Shown in pieces: positions 36,025 to 44,119 of a DNA stretch of 64,000 nucleotides; position 1 is the stretch's first letter, and each line of letters begins with the position of its first letter. The notes below the pieces were generated by a model. The model was not told the DNA's origin. It searched no databases and saw nothing but the letters and a program-made list of their open reading frames with translations. The DNA comes from Acidobacteriota bacterium (GTDB lineage: Bacteria > Acidobacteriota > Terriglobia > Terriglobales > Acidobacteriaceae): the NCBI GenBank assembly GCA_021813745.1, contig JAKAJO010000092.1, positions 89,899 through 153,898 on the forward strand, in the 5' to 3' direction. Both the position numbers and the translations under genes were made by a program.

Positions 36025-36711
36025 CTAAAGGGTTAAAGGACGACACGGCAAGGCAAGTTTTTCCGGTCCCGAAACACAGGGATGACCGGCAAGCGCAAAT
36101 CGAAGCGGCCAGTCGACCGCATGCCGGATGCCGATTCGGGGGGTGAGTATCGTATTTGCCGGCTGATAGCCGTCGTCGCGAAGCTGCAATGGGGATTGGG
36201 CGTTGGTGAGGTCCAGGCCGTTGTGCGATGCGCGTGTCAGTCCCAGGGCCTGGCAAAGCCGTCCGGGGCCTCGGGTCAGGTCGCGGGGACGCCATGCCTT
36301 TGACAGACCGCGAAGAACGGCCATCTGGTCTGCGCCGCACACCGGTTCCAAGGCGCGCAGCAAGACGCACCCGGCTCGGCCTTCCACTTCGCAACTCACG
36401 TTCATGCAATAAGATCGCCCATATATGGAATAGACATAGGCATGACCGGCCGGCCCAAAGAGAACCTGATTGCGTGGCGTCGGCCCCCGATAGGAGTGAG
36501 CGGCAGGGTCGGGCGGGTCGTGGTGCGGACCCAGGTACGCTTCGACCTCCACGATCCTGCCCGTCAACAGGCCCATGCCGGAGCGGTGCACCAGGAGTTT
36601 GCCCAGTAGGCGGGGCGCAACTTCAGCCGGCGCCTCTTCAAAAAAGGTGCGCGGCAGCAGACGTCCCGCCCGCTGTGGAGTACGGCGACCTACTTGTGCT
36701 CCTTGTTCCAT
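36025..36711 (-). CDS. mpg: 3-methyladenine DNA glycosylase (AAG/Mpg type)
   Basis: Base-excision repair glycosylase removing alkylated and deaminated purines. The 228-residue protein contains VAPRLLGKLLVHRSG, RIVEVEAYLGPHHDPPDPAAHS with the catalytic Glu, GPAGHAYVYSIYGRSYCMNV, GCVLLRALEP and LTRGPGRLCQALGL. These are the conserved blocks of the human AAG/bacterial Mpg family. ATG 36709-36711 overlaps the end of bcp by 22 bases. The ribosome-binding sequence is not well spaced, and reinitiation after bcp is plausible. Together with bcp it makes a small stress-defence pair. Confidence 0.93.
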   Translation of the reverse strand: MEQGAQVGRRTPQRAGRLLPRTFFEEAPAEVAPRLLGKLLVHRSGMGLLTGRIVEVEAYLGPHHDPPDPAAHSYRGPTPRNQVLFGPAGHAYVYSIYGRSYCMNVSCEVEGRAGCVLLRALEPVCGADQMAVLRGLSKAWRPRDLTRGPGRLCQALGLTRASHNGLDLTNAQSPLQLRDDGYQPANTILTPRIGIRHAVDWPLRFALAGHPCVSGPEKLALPCRPLTL

Positions 36712-37163
36712 TCCTTCAGCCGGGTAAGCACTTCTTCCGCATGGCCCTCTGGGGTCACCTTCGGAAAGATGTGGATCAGCGTCTGATCAGGGCCAATCAA
36801 AAACGTCGTGCGCTCAATGCCCCAGACTTTCTTCCCGTACATGTTCTTTTCCTTCAACACGCCAAACTGATTGCAGACTTTTTCGTCTACATCTGCGAGG
36901 AGTGTGTAGGGAAGGTCGAACTTGGCGCGGAATTTAGCCTGTGCCTTTGGGGTGTCGCGCGAGATGCCCAGGACAACGGCGCCCGCAGCTTGCAGCTTCT
37001 TGAATGTGTCACGAAAGCCGCATGCCTCGATGGTGCAACCTGGAGTGTCGGCCCTGGGGTAGAAGAAGAGGATGACTGGTTTCCCCGCATAATTTGAGAG
37101 ACTGACGGTCTTGTCTTCATCGGTCTGGAGTGTGAAGTCGGCGACTTTCGCGTGAAGTTCCAT
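36690..37163 (-). CDS. bcp: Thioredoxin-dependent peroxiredoxin, BCP/PrxQ type
   Basis: A 157-residue peroxidase reducing hydroperoxides with thioredoxin. The motif FYPRADTPGCTIEACGFRD places the peroxidatic Cys in PGCT and the resolving Cys five residues later, the usual BCP arrangement. Other landmarks are LGISRDTPKAQAKF, FDLPYTLLADVDEKV, and YGKKVWGIERTTFLIGPD. The open frame upstream to 37448 is not protein-like; ATG 37161-37163 begins MELHAKVADF and follows GGGGGAA. Its stop lies inside the start region of mpg. It diverges from the repeat protein at 37246 across 82 bases. Confidence 0.95.
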   Translation of the reverse strand: MELHAKVADFTLQTDEDKTVSLSNYAGKPVILFFYPRADTPGCTIEACGFRDTFKKLQAAGAVVLGISRDTPKAQAKFRAKFDLPYTLLADVDEKVCNQFGVLKEKNMYGKKVWGIERTTFLIGPDQTLIHIFPKVTPEGHAEEVLTRLKEWNKEHK

Positions 37164-37245
37164 GGAGAATTCCCCCGTATGCTCATATGGTAGATGAAGG
37201 GCCGATAGCGGCCAGCAGTTGGATCGTTTTCGAGGTTGATTTTCG

Positions 37246-38664
37246 ATGACACGACAGTGGGTAGGCGGCTTTTTGATGGGGCGACCACCCGTCGCGGCTC
37301 TTCTTCTGGCGGCTCTTCCCGTTTTTGGCCAATATCCCGGCCAGGTGAGCGACAGCAGCAAAGGAGTTCCCGCACTGCGTGCGGTTGCCGTTCTTGAATG
37401 GACGGGACCCGAAGGCAAGCCCAAGACCAGTCGCCTTGTACCTGTCACCGTTTTTGATGGAGAAGCGTTGCAAGACGGCGGTATCTACCTGGCTCGACCG
37501 GAGCCTCTCGCCGTCTACGGCGGCGTGGAATACATCCTTGAGAAAGATGGGAGGCATATCGGACTCTTCGATCTTCAGCGGGCCGGTCAGGAGGAGGGAT
37601 CCTGGGTGGGATTCGGAAGCTGGAGGCCCATCCCGAAGCCCAAGCCGCAGTTCTCTGCCCAGCAGGCCCAGATCGACATCGACGATGAGTACAGCGACCG
37701 TCCGGTCTTGCACCGGAAGCATCATCCCGGCGATGCCCCGGCAAAGGGATCCGGTCAGAGCTCCGGTTCAGCGAGCAATGCGCCTCCGGTGGATCCCGAT
37801 CGGCCGACCCTGCATAAGCCGAGCGAGCAGACGGCATCCTCGGGGAGCAGTTCTTCCTCTGCGCCTGCTCCGGATCCTGATCGCCCCCGGCTCACAGAAC
37901 CCGCGCCACAAAAGCCCGCGGCGCCGGCAACCACCACGGCCTATGTGCAGTCGTTGCCAACCATTTCAGACCCCGATCGGCCGCGACTTCTCCGCGGCAA
38001 GTACACCGGAGACGGCCCTCCGATTGCACCAAGCCTGATGGGACTTCCATCCGATATGCACCAGATGGTCGCAGTCTCCGATCCGCGCAATCGTCCGCAG
38101 CACCCTTGGGTTTTCAGCTGGGCTAACCCTGCCGACGCAGCCAAGATGAAGGCGGATATGGAAGACCTTGCGCGGGCCGCACTCGGCCTGACGCCGCCTG
38201 CCCCCGCCACGCCACCCGCAGCCTCCAGAAAAGCGGCGTCCTCCCGGAAGACTCCATCCAAGGATGCAAACCCAGTGGCAGACGCGGAGGCTGCGCCGTT
38301 GCGTGACGAACAATATCGTGTCTTTGAACTTGCCTACGGTGCCGGCGCCACCCTGGTTCTTACCGCACACACGGATGGCCCGCTGGTCCAGCAGAAATTC
38401 GTCACCCTCATTGCCCAGCCCGATCTGTATGGCAATGTCATCGTTTTGATGAAGAGCGTTACGGATGGAGCGCATCTGGATGACAAGCCGCGAATGAGGC
38501 TTGTCGACGCGGTGGATGCCATGGGAGACAACCGTGGCGAACTTCTGTTCGAGCTTCGCGGACTTTCGCAGCGTCAATTTGCCCTGTATCGTGTGCTGCG
38601 CGGCAGCGCCGAGCAGATTTTCATCACCAGTGGCGGCGATTTTGGCATTGCCGCCACGCATTAA
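37246..38664 (+). CDS. Exported proline-rich protein with DPDRPxL repeats
   Basis: A 472-residue protein whose function I do not recognise. The signal peptide spans about 1-29 (GRPPVAALLLAALPVFG). A beta-rich N domain (45-125, EWTGPEGKPKTSRLVPVTVF, LEKDGRHIGLFDL) resembles a small periplasmic domain. The linker 140-260 is Pro/Ser/Ala-rich and carries four short motifs, DRP at 151, 185, 212 and 244, three of them DPDRPxL. The C-terminal domain (300-472) contains YRVFELAYGAGATLVLTAHT and GELLFELRGLSQRQFALYRV. GAGG lies 10 bases before the ATG. The linker motif might bind a partner or tether to the envelope; that is speculative. Confidence 0.75.
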   Translation: MTRQWVGGFLMGRPPVAALLLAALPVFGQYPGQVSDSSKGVPALRAVAVLEWTGPEGKPKTSRLVPVTVFDGEALQDGGIYLARPEPLAVYGGVEYILEKDGRHIGLFDLQRAGQEEGSWVGFGSWRPIPKPKPQFSAQQAQIDIDDEYSDRPVLHRKHHPGDAPAKGSGQSSGSASNAPPVDPDRPTLHKPSEQTASSGSSSSSAPAPDPDRPRLTEPAPQKPAAPATTTAYVQSLPTISDPDRPRLLRGKYTGDGPPIAPSLMGLPSDMHQMVAVSDPRNRPQHPWVFSWANPADAAKMKADMEDLARAALGLTPPAPATPPAASRKAASSRKTPSKDANPVADAEAAPLRDEQYRVFELAYGAGATLVLTAHTDGPLVQQKFVTLIAQPDLYGNVIVLMKSVTDGAHLDDKPRMRLVDAVDAMGDNRGELLFELRGLSQRQFALYRVLRGSAEQIFITSGGDFGIAATH

Positions 38665-38799
38665 GGGCTCTTCGCAGCGCTCGGAGGGTTGTGCCTCATC
38701 GCAACCGCCAGCCGAATTTGCTTGCCTGAATCAGGGGCTCTTATACAATGGAAAGTGCAGGAGTGGGTTTGAAGCCACTCTTCAAGGAACTATCGAAGA

Positions 38800-39795
38800 A
38801 TGGCATCAGCACTAACCGCACCAACCTCCTCCGCTCCCGAAACTAATCTCACAAAGTGCACAAATCCAAGGGAATCGACTCCAACTCAGGCTCATGCGGT
38901 CTCCGCACGTGCGCAAATTCGCATGGGGCGCGCGGCGACGGTCGGCGAGGGCATCAACTGGATGACTCTGGGTGCTGTGGTCGTGTTTCACCTTGGCGCG
39001 CTCGGAGCGCTGTTCCTTTTCAGCTGGCAACGGCTGGCCGTCATGGCGGTGCTTTATGTGCTGGCCATCAATGTGGGCATCGGCATGTGCTACCACCGGC
39101 TTCTCACCCATCGTGGCTACCTGACGCCCAAGTGGGTGGAATACCTGATGACCCTGTGTGCCACGCTTTCGCTGGAGGGCGGGCCGATTTTCTGGGTCTC
39201 AACCCACCGCGTACATCACCAGCTCAGCGATCAGGAGGGCGACCCGCACACTCCGCGTGAGGGTGGTTGGTGGGCTCATGCCGGATGGGTTCTCTTTGGG
39301 GAGGCCCTGCATGCGCAGACGGAGTTGCTGGCAAGCCGGTACGCTCCGGATCTTGGCCGGGACCGCTTCCATGTCTGGTTGAGCAAGTATCATTGGCTTC
39401 CCATCACCCTCACCGGAGTGGCGCTTCTGGCGGGTGGCTGGTACTTTGGCGGACCCCTGAATGCGCTGGGCATGGTCCTGTGGGGAGTCTTTCTTCGCGT
39501 CACGCTGGGCCTGCACGCCACATGGCTGGTGAACTCGGCGACGCATCTGTGGGGCAGCCGCCGCTTTGAGACGCGTGACGACTCGCGCAACAGCTGGTGG
39601 GTGGCGTTGCTCACCGGTGGAGAAGGCTGGCACAACAACCACCACGCGCACCCGGTTTCCGCGCGCCATGGGCTTACCTGGTACGAGATCGACCCAAACT
39701 TCTGGGGTATCTGGATTCTTTCGAAGATTGGCCTGGCGCGTAAGATTCAGGTGGCCAAGTTCGATCCGGCAAATCCCCGCCCAGCCGGTCACTGA
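38800..39795 (+). CDS. Acyl-CoA/fatty acid desaturase (delta-9 type)
   Basis: A 331-residue integral membrane di-iron desaturase introducing a double bond into acyl chains. The three His boxes are present: HRLLTHRGY near residue 100, HRVHHQLSD near 134, and HNNHHAHP near 277. Two hydrophobic hairpins flank them (MTLGAVVVFHLGALGALFLF, and LTGVALLAGGWYF). The first 35 residues are a Thr/Ala-rich soluble segment. AAGGA lies upstream of ATG 38800, and a TACAAT at 38744-38749 may be a -10. A perfect palindromic terminator follows at 39826. It probably adjusts membrane fluidity. Confidence 0.93.
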   Translation: MASALTAPTSSAPETNLTKCTNPRESTPTQAHAVSARAQIRMGRAATVGEGINWMTLGAVVVFHLGALGALFLFSWQRLAVMAVLYVLAINVGIGMCYHRLLTHRGYLTPKWVEYLMTLCATLSLEGGPIFWVSTHRVHHQLSDQEGDPHTPREGGWWAHAGWVLFGEALHAQTELLASRYAPDLGRDRFHVWLSKYHWLPITLTGVALLAGGWYFGGPLNALGMVLWGVFLRVTLGLHATWLVNSATHLWGSRRFETRDDSRNSWWVALLTGGEGWHNNHHAHPVSARHGLTWYEIDPNFWGIWILSKIGLARKIQVAKFDPANPRPAGH

Positions 39796-39825
39796 CGCAT
39801 CAACGCAGACTCGTCGAAGACGTGC

Positions 39826-39851
39826 AAGGCCTTCCCCGCGGGGAAGGCCTT
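39826..39851. terminator. Palindromic terminator downstream of the desaturase
   Basis: A 26-base perfect palindrome: 11-bp arms AAGGCCTTCCC/GGGAAGGCCTT around CGCG, 31 bases past the desaturase stop. The T-tract is only two bases, so it is less canonical than the terminator at 32049. It also lies just beyond the 3' end of the small minus-strand gene at 39872 and could serve both. Confidence 0.6.
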
Positions 39852-39871
39852 TGCTTGTGTGCGCCGCACCT

Positions 39872-40159
39872 CTATTTGCTGATCTTTCCTCGCAGCCAGA
39901 CAACGAAGAAGAAAGGAACCCCAAGGACCAGAACTACGACCCCGGCGGGAAAGCCCACATATCGGTACGTGTCCGCATAATTGACGCTGTGGTGGCCGAT
40001 CAGATTCCAGGCCAGAAATGCGAAGATAGCAATGCAGGTCACGAAGAAGAAAGTAAAGAAGGCGCTTGCCAGCGCAAGCAGCATGCTCTGGAAGAAGCTG
40101 AAGCCTTCCAGTGGAAATCCGAATAGGGTGCCGGTGCGGGGGGAATGCGCGGATTGCAT
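39872..40159 (-). CDS. Small two-helix membrane protein
   Basis: A 95-residue unknown protein with two strong transmembrane segments (about 25-53, LLALASAFFTFFFVTCIAIFAF, and about 69-90, VGFPAGVVVLVLGVPFFFVV), linked by a polar loop WNLIGHHSVNYADTYRY. It ends with a basic RGKISK tail, suggesting a cytoplasmic C terminus. It diverges from the unknown plus-strand gene at 40196 with only 36 bases between starts. Function is unknown. Confidence 0.6.
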   Translation of the reverse strand: MQSAHSPRTGTLFGFPLEGFSFFQSMLLALASAFFTFFFVTCIAIFAFLAWNLIGHHSVNYADTYRYVGFPAGVVVLVLGVPFFFVVWLRGKISK

Positions 40160-40195
40160 CTTCTGGGCTGCCTCTCTCGTCTAGAATACATTTGA

Positions 40196-40945
40196 ATGGC
40201 AAGTAGCGCACAAGTCGAGCTCTGGCCTGCGGAGCGCGTGGCAAGTCAAGCGATGGTGGGACGCGCCGCCAATGGAATTCGTTATGCAGCGTGGGGTGAG
40301 ACGCGCGTTCCCGAAGCGGATCTGGACCGCCTTGTCGGAACCGTGCCGGTTTCGCTTTCGAAGGCGCTGAGCCAGCGCGCATACTACTTTGTCCCGTTGA
40401 CCGTTGCCGATACGGGCCAAACCATGATCGCCGCCGCCTACTCAGTGGAGCTTGGCGACCGGGCTGTCTGCCACCGCAACGCCCTCTTCGGTGACACCGA
40501 GGTGGTCTTCCTCTCTACGCGCTTAATGGAAGACCGCTTTGGCTTGGCGTTCGAGTTCTTTATCAACGTGGCCCACAACTTTGTGGAGGCGGCTGGCGTT
40601 CCGGAGAGCTTTGCGACGCTGGTCTGGTCGCAGGCTGAGGCGCAGGTACGCGGAGAAACCAGCCAGGATGCCTGGGAGACCCGTCGTCGCGCGACCGAAT
40701 CGCATTCCGCCCAGATGGGCATTGACGAGCGAGCCCGCAACGGGTTCTACGAGTCTTCCTTCTCGGACGCGCTGGCGATTTACATGCTCTCACTCGCCGT
40801 CGACTTCGATTATCACGATCTGCGCGAGAGGGACTATCCCCTGCTGGCCGCTCCGGCGCTGGCAGAACGGCTCCGCCACGTCGCGAGCCTTTTCCCGCCC
40901 AACTCCGGCTATGAGTTCCAAATTCACTACCGCCGCAAGGGATAG
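40196..40945 (+). CDS. Conserved hypothetical protein
   Basis: A 249-residue, apparently soluble protein with no signal peptide and no recognised motif. Distinct stretches are RAYYFVPLTVADTGQTMIAAAYSVELGDRA (about 62-91, two strands), FEFFINVAHNFVEAAGVPESF and an alpha-helical C-terminal half ending FQIHYRRKG. The start ATG 40196 has TAGAAT 8 bases upstream and no Shine-Dalgarno, again suggesting leaderless expression. It converges on the alditol-oxidase-like gene. I propose no function. Confidence 0.6.
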   Translation: MASSAQVELWPAERVASQAMVGRAANGIRYAAWGETRVPEADLDRLVGTVPVSLSKALSQRAYYFVPLTVADTGQTMIAAAYSVELGDRAVCHRNALFGDTEVVFLSTRLMEDRFGLAFEFFINVAHNFVEAAGVPESFATLVWSQAEAQVRGETSQDAWETRRRATESHSAQMGIDERARNGFYESSFSDALAIYMLSLAVDFDYHDLRERDYPLLAAPALAERLRHVASLFPPNSGYEFQIHYRRKG

Positions 40946-40969
40946 CAGTCGGTTTTGTTGCCGGGTCGA

Positions 40970-42313
40970 TTAGGCGTTGTAAAGATGCTGGCGCAGGAAG
41001 GCATTGCGGAACTTTGCGCTCGGATCTCTCTGTTCCACCATCAGCCGGAAATCCGCCAGCCGCGCATACTGGCTCTGCACCTTAGCGGGCGCAAGAGTGA
41101 AAAGCTTGCCCCAGTGCGGGCGCGGCGCAAAAGGCGCGAGCTGCGCCTCAATCTTAGGCAGAATCTGTCGAACCACGGGCCACTCCGGCTTCCACGTGAA
41201 ATGAATCGCCATGGATGGCCGCTGATATGCCATGCTCATCCACAGTTCATCGGCGGCGATTGTGCGCAGCTCCGTCACAAAGAGATGCGGCGTAATTTGG
41301 TCGCGGAGAGTTTCCACAGCGCGGATCGCCTGATAGGCATGCTCGCGTGGCACAAAGTATTCAGTCTGTAACTCGCGTCCACTGGATGGCGTAAAGTTCA
41401 TGCGGAAGTGCGGCAGCCGCTCGTACCATGGTCCAGGGATCCCCTCCTGTTCGGTGCAGCTTTCCGCAGGATGGCCCGCAATCGGATGCAGCTTTTCTTT
41501 TGCGCGTACGGCGCCGAAGAACTCATCGGGCCACGCGATCTTCTCGCCCGGAGTCAGGCGGCGCTTGATCCACACCTGGGTCGCACGGCCTTCCTGCCAG
41601 TCGGTAAAGAGGCTTACGCTGTAGCCTGCACCGAAAATCTCGTCGAAATGGTGCTCCAGGTGCTGAAAGGAAAGATTCTGATAGACGGTTTGGGCCACCT
41701 GATAGGTAGGCTGGAGCTTAAGAGTGACGTGTGTCACGACGCCCAGCGCACCAAGGCCCACCACGGCTCCCTGCAATGCATCGCCATCCCTTTCTTTAGA
41801 GAGATGCAGCATCTCGCCATCGGCTGTGATCAGCTCAAGCGCCACAACTGGCGTTGCCAGGTTGCCATTCTTCAGTCCAGAGCCATGGGTCGCAGTCGCA
41901 ATCGCGCCGGCCACGGAAATGTGTGGCAGCGAAGCCAGATTGTGCAGAGCATAGCCCCGTGCATCGATGACTGGCGCGAGTACGCCATAGGTGACGCCAG
42001 CCCCCAGGCGAACGGTCTGCGACTTCTCGTCGATCGTGATGTCATCCAACCGCTTGAGAGAAACCTGATGGTGGGTGCTGTCTGCGATGGTGTTGAAGGA
42101 ATGGCGTGTGCCGAGCGCCCGAAGCTTCTCGCAACTCTTCACGACTGCGCGCGCTTCATCCACGCTGGCCGGAGTATGCAGGTGTTCTGTGCTGTAAGTG
42201 ATGTTGCCGGCCCAGTTTTCGCGCGGCGCATCGGCCTCGCCAGAGGAGTATCGAGAAACCATGGTGGATGCCACAACAGCTCCGGTGGTCTTCAGGAATT
42301 CACGCTTATTCAT
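40970..42313 (-). CDS. FAD-linked oxidase, alditol/xylitol oxidase-like
   Basis: A 447-residue VAO-type flavoprotein. It has a FAD-binding N-terminal domain and a C-terminal ALO/AldO domain. GTRHSFNTIADS carries the His expected to bind FAD covalently, and SLPHISVAGAIATATHGSG, LGALGVVTHVTLKLQPTY, SVSLFTDWQ, CTEQEGIPGPWYERLPHFRM and PHWGKLFTLAPA align with Streptomyces alditol oxidase. D-arabinono- or gulonolactone oxidase relatives are alternatives. Residues 1-35 form a Tat-like leader, NKREFLKTTGAVVAS, with Lys-Arg instead of twin Arg. I chose ATG 42311-42313; the longer open frame to 42781 overlaps another gene. Confidence 0.86.
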   Translation of the reverse strand: MNKREFLKTTGAVVASTMVSRYSSGEADAPRENWAGNITYSTEHLHTPASVDEARAVVKSCEKLRALGTRHSFNTIADSTHHQVSLKRLDDITIDEKSQTVRLGAGVTYGVLAPVIDARGYALHNLASLPHISVAGAIATATHGSGLKNGNLATPVVALELITADGEMLHLSKERDGDALQGAVVGLGALGVVTHVTLKLQPTYQVAQTVYQNLSFQHLEHHFDEIFGAGYSVSLFTDWQEGRATQVWIKRRLTPGEKIAWPDEFFGAVRAKEKLHPIAGHPAESCTEQEGIPGPWYERLPHFRMNFTPSSGRELQTEYFVPREHAYQAIRAVETLRDQITPHLFVTELRTIAADELWMSMAYQRPSMAIHFTWKPEWPVVRQILPKIEAQLAPFAPRPHWGKLFTLAPAKVQSQYARLADFRLMVEQRDPSAKFRNAFLRQHLYNA

Positions 42314-42513
42314 TTGGATCGAACGACCTCGCTTGACTGCGTCGCAGGAAAGACGCAAAGCGTTGCCCGACCAGCATAGGCGAGTGCGCGAGCGGGCGGC
42401 AAACGAAATCTGTTGCGTCCATCGGCCGCATATCTCCCGCGGCAGCAAAGAATCCTGGGAAGATGCGCAGCGCGATGCTCCGGGCCAACCCGCAAAAGGC
42501 GATCGCGTAGTCT

Positions 42514-42678
42514 TCAGCTCTTTCTGGATGTCACAGCGGAGAAGGCAGCCACCATATGCTCTGTGCGTTTGCTGCCGCAGTGCGGGCAGGGAACCTGCGC
42601 CTTTTCCACCTCGGACATGTGGAGGGTATACGTGAATTCCTTCTTGCAGTCCTTGCAGTAAAACACGTACTGGGACAT
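42514..42678 (-). CDS. FmdB-like zinc-ribbon protein
   Basis: A 54-residue protein with two Cys pairs (Cys8/Cys11 and Cys31/Cys34, YVFYCKDCKKEF and VPCPHCGSK), the FmdB-type zinc ribbon. Proteins of this kind are widespread and mostly uncharacterised; some are annotated as regulators. Three in-frame starts exist (42702, 42684, 42678). The GGGGAG ribosome-binding site is 7 bases before ATG 42678, which decides the choice. It lies upstream of the alditol oxidase-like gene on the same strand. Confidence 0.75.
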   Translation of the reverse strand: MSQYVFYCKDCKKEFTYTLHMSEVEKAQVPCPHCGSKRTEHMVAAFSAVTSRKS

Positions 42679-42820
42679 GGTCATTCTCCCCGCCGCCAGC
42701 ATAGCGCGACTTGCTTTCCGGCGCAGTGCGCATTATGACCGGATGAAAGCCGTTTGCAAGGACTCCAGGGACGTGCCGCACACTGCAAAAGTGCCAGCCG
42801 GTCCGGCTTCTGTCATCGAA

Positions 42821-44119
42821 CTACTGCCCGGAGAAAGCGATACGCCCTTCGCTGATTGTCCAGCGTACCTTGCCCACCATCGTCCATCCGTCAAAGGGCG
42901 TATTGCGTGATTTGGATTGTGTTTCTGCTACACGGTACGTCCATTCGGCTTTAGGGTCGAAGACCACCACATCGGCGAAACTCCCCACCGTGAGCGTACC
43001 CCGGGATTTCAATCCCAGCAGAGCAGCTGGCTGCGCGCTCAAAAGGCTCAGAACCCGGCCCAGCGGCAGCTTCCATTCCTTATGGAGCCAGCGCAGGCAG
43101 AGCCCGAGAGCCGTCTCCAGGCCTGTGATTCCATTCGGTGCGTTCTCAAACTCCACTTCTTTCTCGTGGGTGGCATGCGGCGCATGATCGGTCGCGATGG
43201 CGTCCACCACTCCGTCCAGTATGGCCTCAATCATTGCATCGCGGTCTACGGCCGAGCGGAGGGGCGGATTCATCTTTGCGTTCGTGGAGTAGAGCCCTAC
43301 GTGTTCTTCGGTCAGCAGGAAGTGGTGCGGCGCCACCTCGCAGGTGACGCGCAATCCATTGCGCCGCGCCTGGCGCACCGCGGCCACGGCAGCAGCTGTG
43401 GAGGTGTGCGCCACGTGCAGATGCACGCGCGCGTCGCGCAGTTCGTTGACCAGCCGGATATCGCGCTCCACGAGGCTGGACTCGGCTTCAGGTGGCATGC
43501 CGCGCAGTCCCAGCTTGAAGGCTGTCGGACCGGCATTCATGCTGGCGCCCTTGGTCATGCGCGTGTCCTCCGCATGCTGAATCACGCTCAGGCCCACGCG
43601 GGCAGCGGCGGCCAGTGTCTCTCGCATGATGCCATCCTTGAGGATGGGATGGCCATCGTCCGTCACGGCCACGGCGCCTGCCGCCTTGAGCGCAGCAAAG
43701 TCATTGACCGTCTCACCCTTGGAGCCGCGCGTTGCTGCCGCGATGGGAAAGACGCGCACGGCGGCATTGCGCTCGGGAGCCAGCATCCAGCGGGTCGTTT
43801 CGGGCGAATCGTTCACCGGCGTCGTGTTCGGCATGGCAGCCACTGAGGTAAATCCGCCAGCTGCCGCCGCCGCAGTTCCGGTCGCGATCGTCTCCTTGTA
43901 GCCCTGTCCGGGTTCACGCAGATGCACGTGAATGTCGATCAATCCCGGAGCAACGGTCAGGCCGCTCGCATCCAGTACCTCGGCGCCGTTGGCAGACTTC
44001 AGCTTGCCCGGTGAAGCGATCTCGGCCACGCGGCCGTCTTTGAGCAGGATGTCCTTGGGCGCATCCACCCCAGCCGAGGGGTCAATCAGATGGCCGCCAC
44101 GAATCAGAATTGCCGTCAT
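42821..44119 (-). CDS. pyrC: Dihydroorotase
   Basis: Third step of pyrimidine synthesis: cyclisation of carbamoyl aspartate to dihydroorotate. The 432-residue protein is a class I dihydroorotase. Metal-binding HVH is in GLIDIHVHLREPGQGYKE near residue 60. TDDGHPI, IQHAEDTRMT, HLHVAHTST, and DAIATDHAPH carry further ligands, and the last has the catalytic Asp. The C-terminal strand domain ends TISEGRIAFSGQ. Its ATG overlaps the pyrB stop by 4 bases, so translational coupling is likely. It is the last gene of the pyrR-pyrB-pyrC set. Confidence 0.96.
   Translation of the reverse strand: MTAILIRGGHLIDPSAGVDAPKDILLKDGRVAEIASPGKLKSANGAEVLDASGLTVAPGLIDIHVHLREPGQGYKETIATGTAAAAAGGFTSVAAMPNTTPVNDSPETTRWMLAPERNAAVRVFPIAAATRGSKGETVNDFAALKAAGAVAVTDDGHPILKDGIMRETLAAAARVGLSVIQHAEDTRMTKGASMNAGPTAFKLGLRGMPPEAESSLVERDIRLVNELRDARVHLHVAHTSTAAAVAAVRQARRNGLRVTCEVAPHHFLLTEEHVGLYSTNAKMNPPLRSAVDRDAMIEAILDGVVDAIATDHAPHATHEKEVEFENAPNGITGLETALGLCLRWLHKEWKLPLGRVLSLLSAQPAALLGLKSRGTLTVGSFADVVVFDPKAEWTYRVAETQSKSRNTPFDGWTMVGKVRWTISEGRIAFSGQ

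Noticed and set aside
42917..43846. Plus-strand frame of 309 codons antisense to pyrC
   Set aside because: Mirror image of the pyrC coding region; pyrC motifs are intact on the minus strand.
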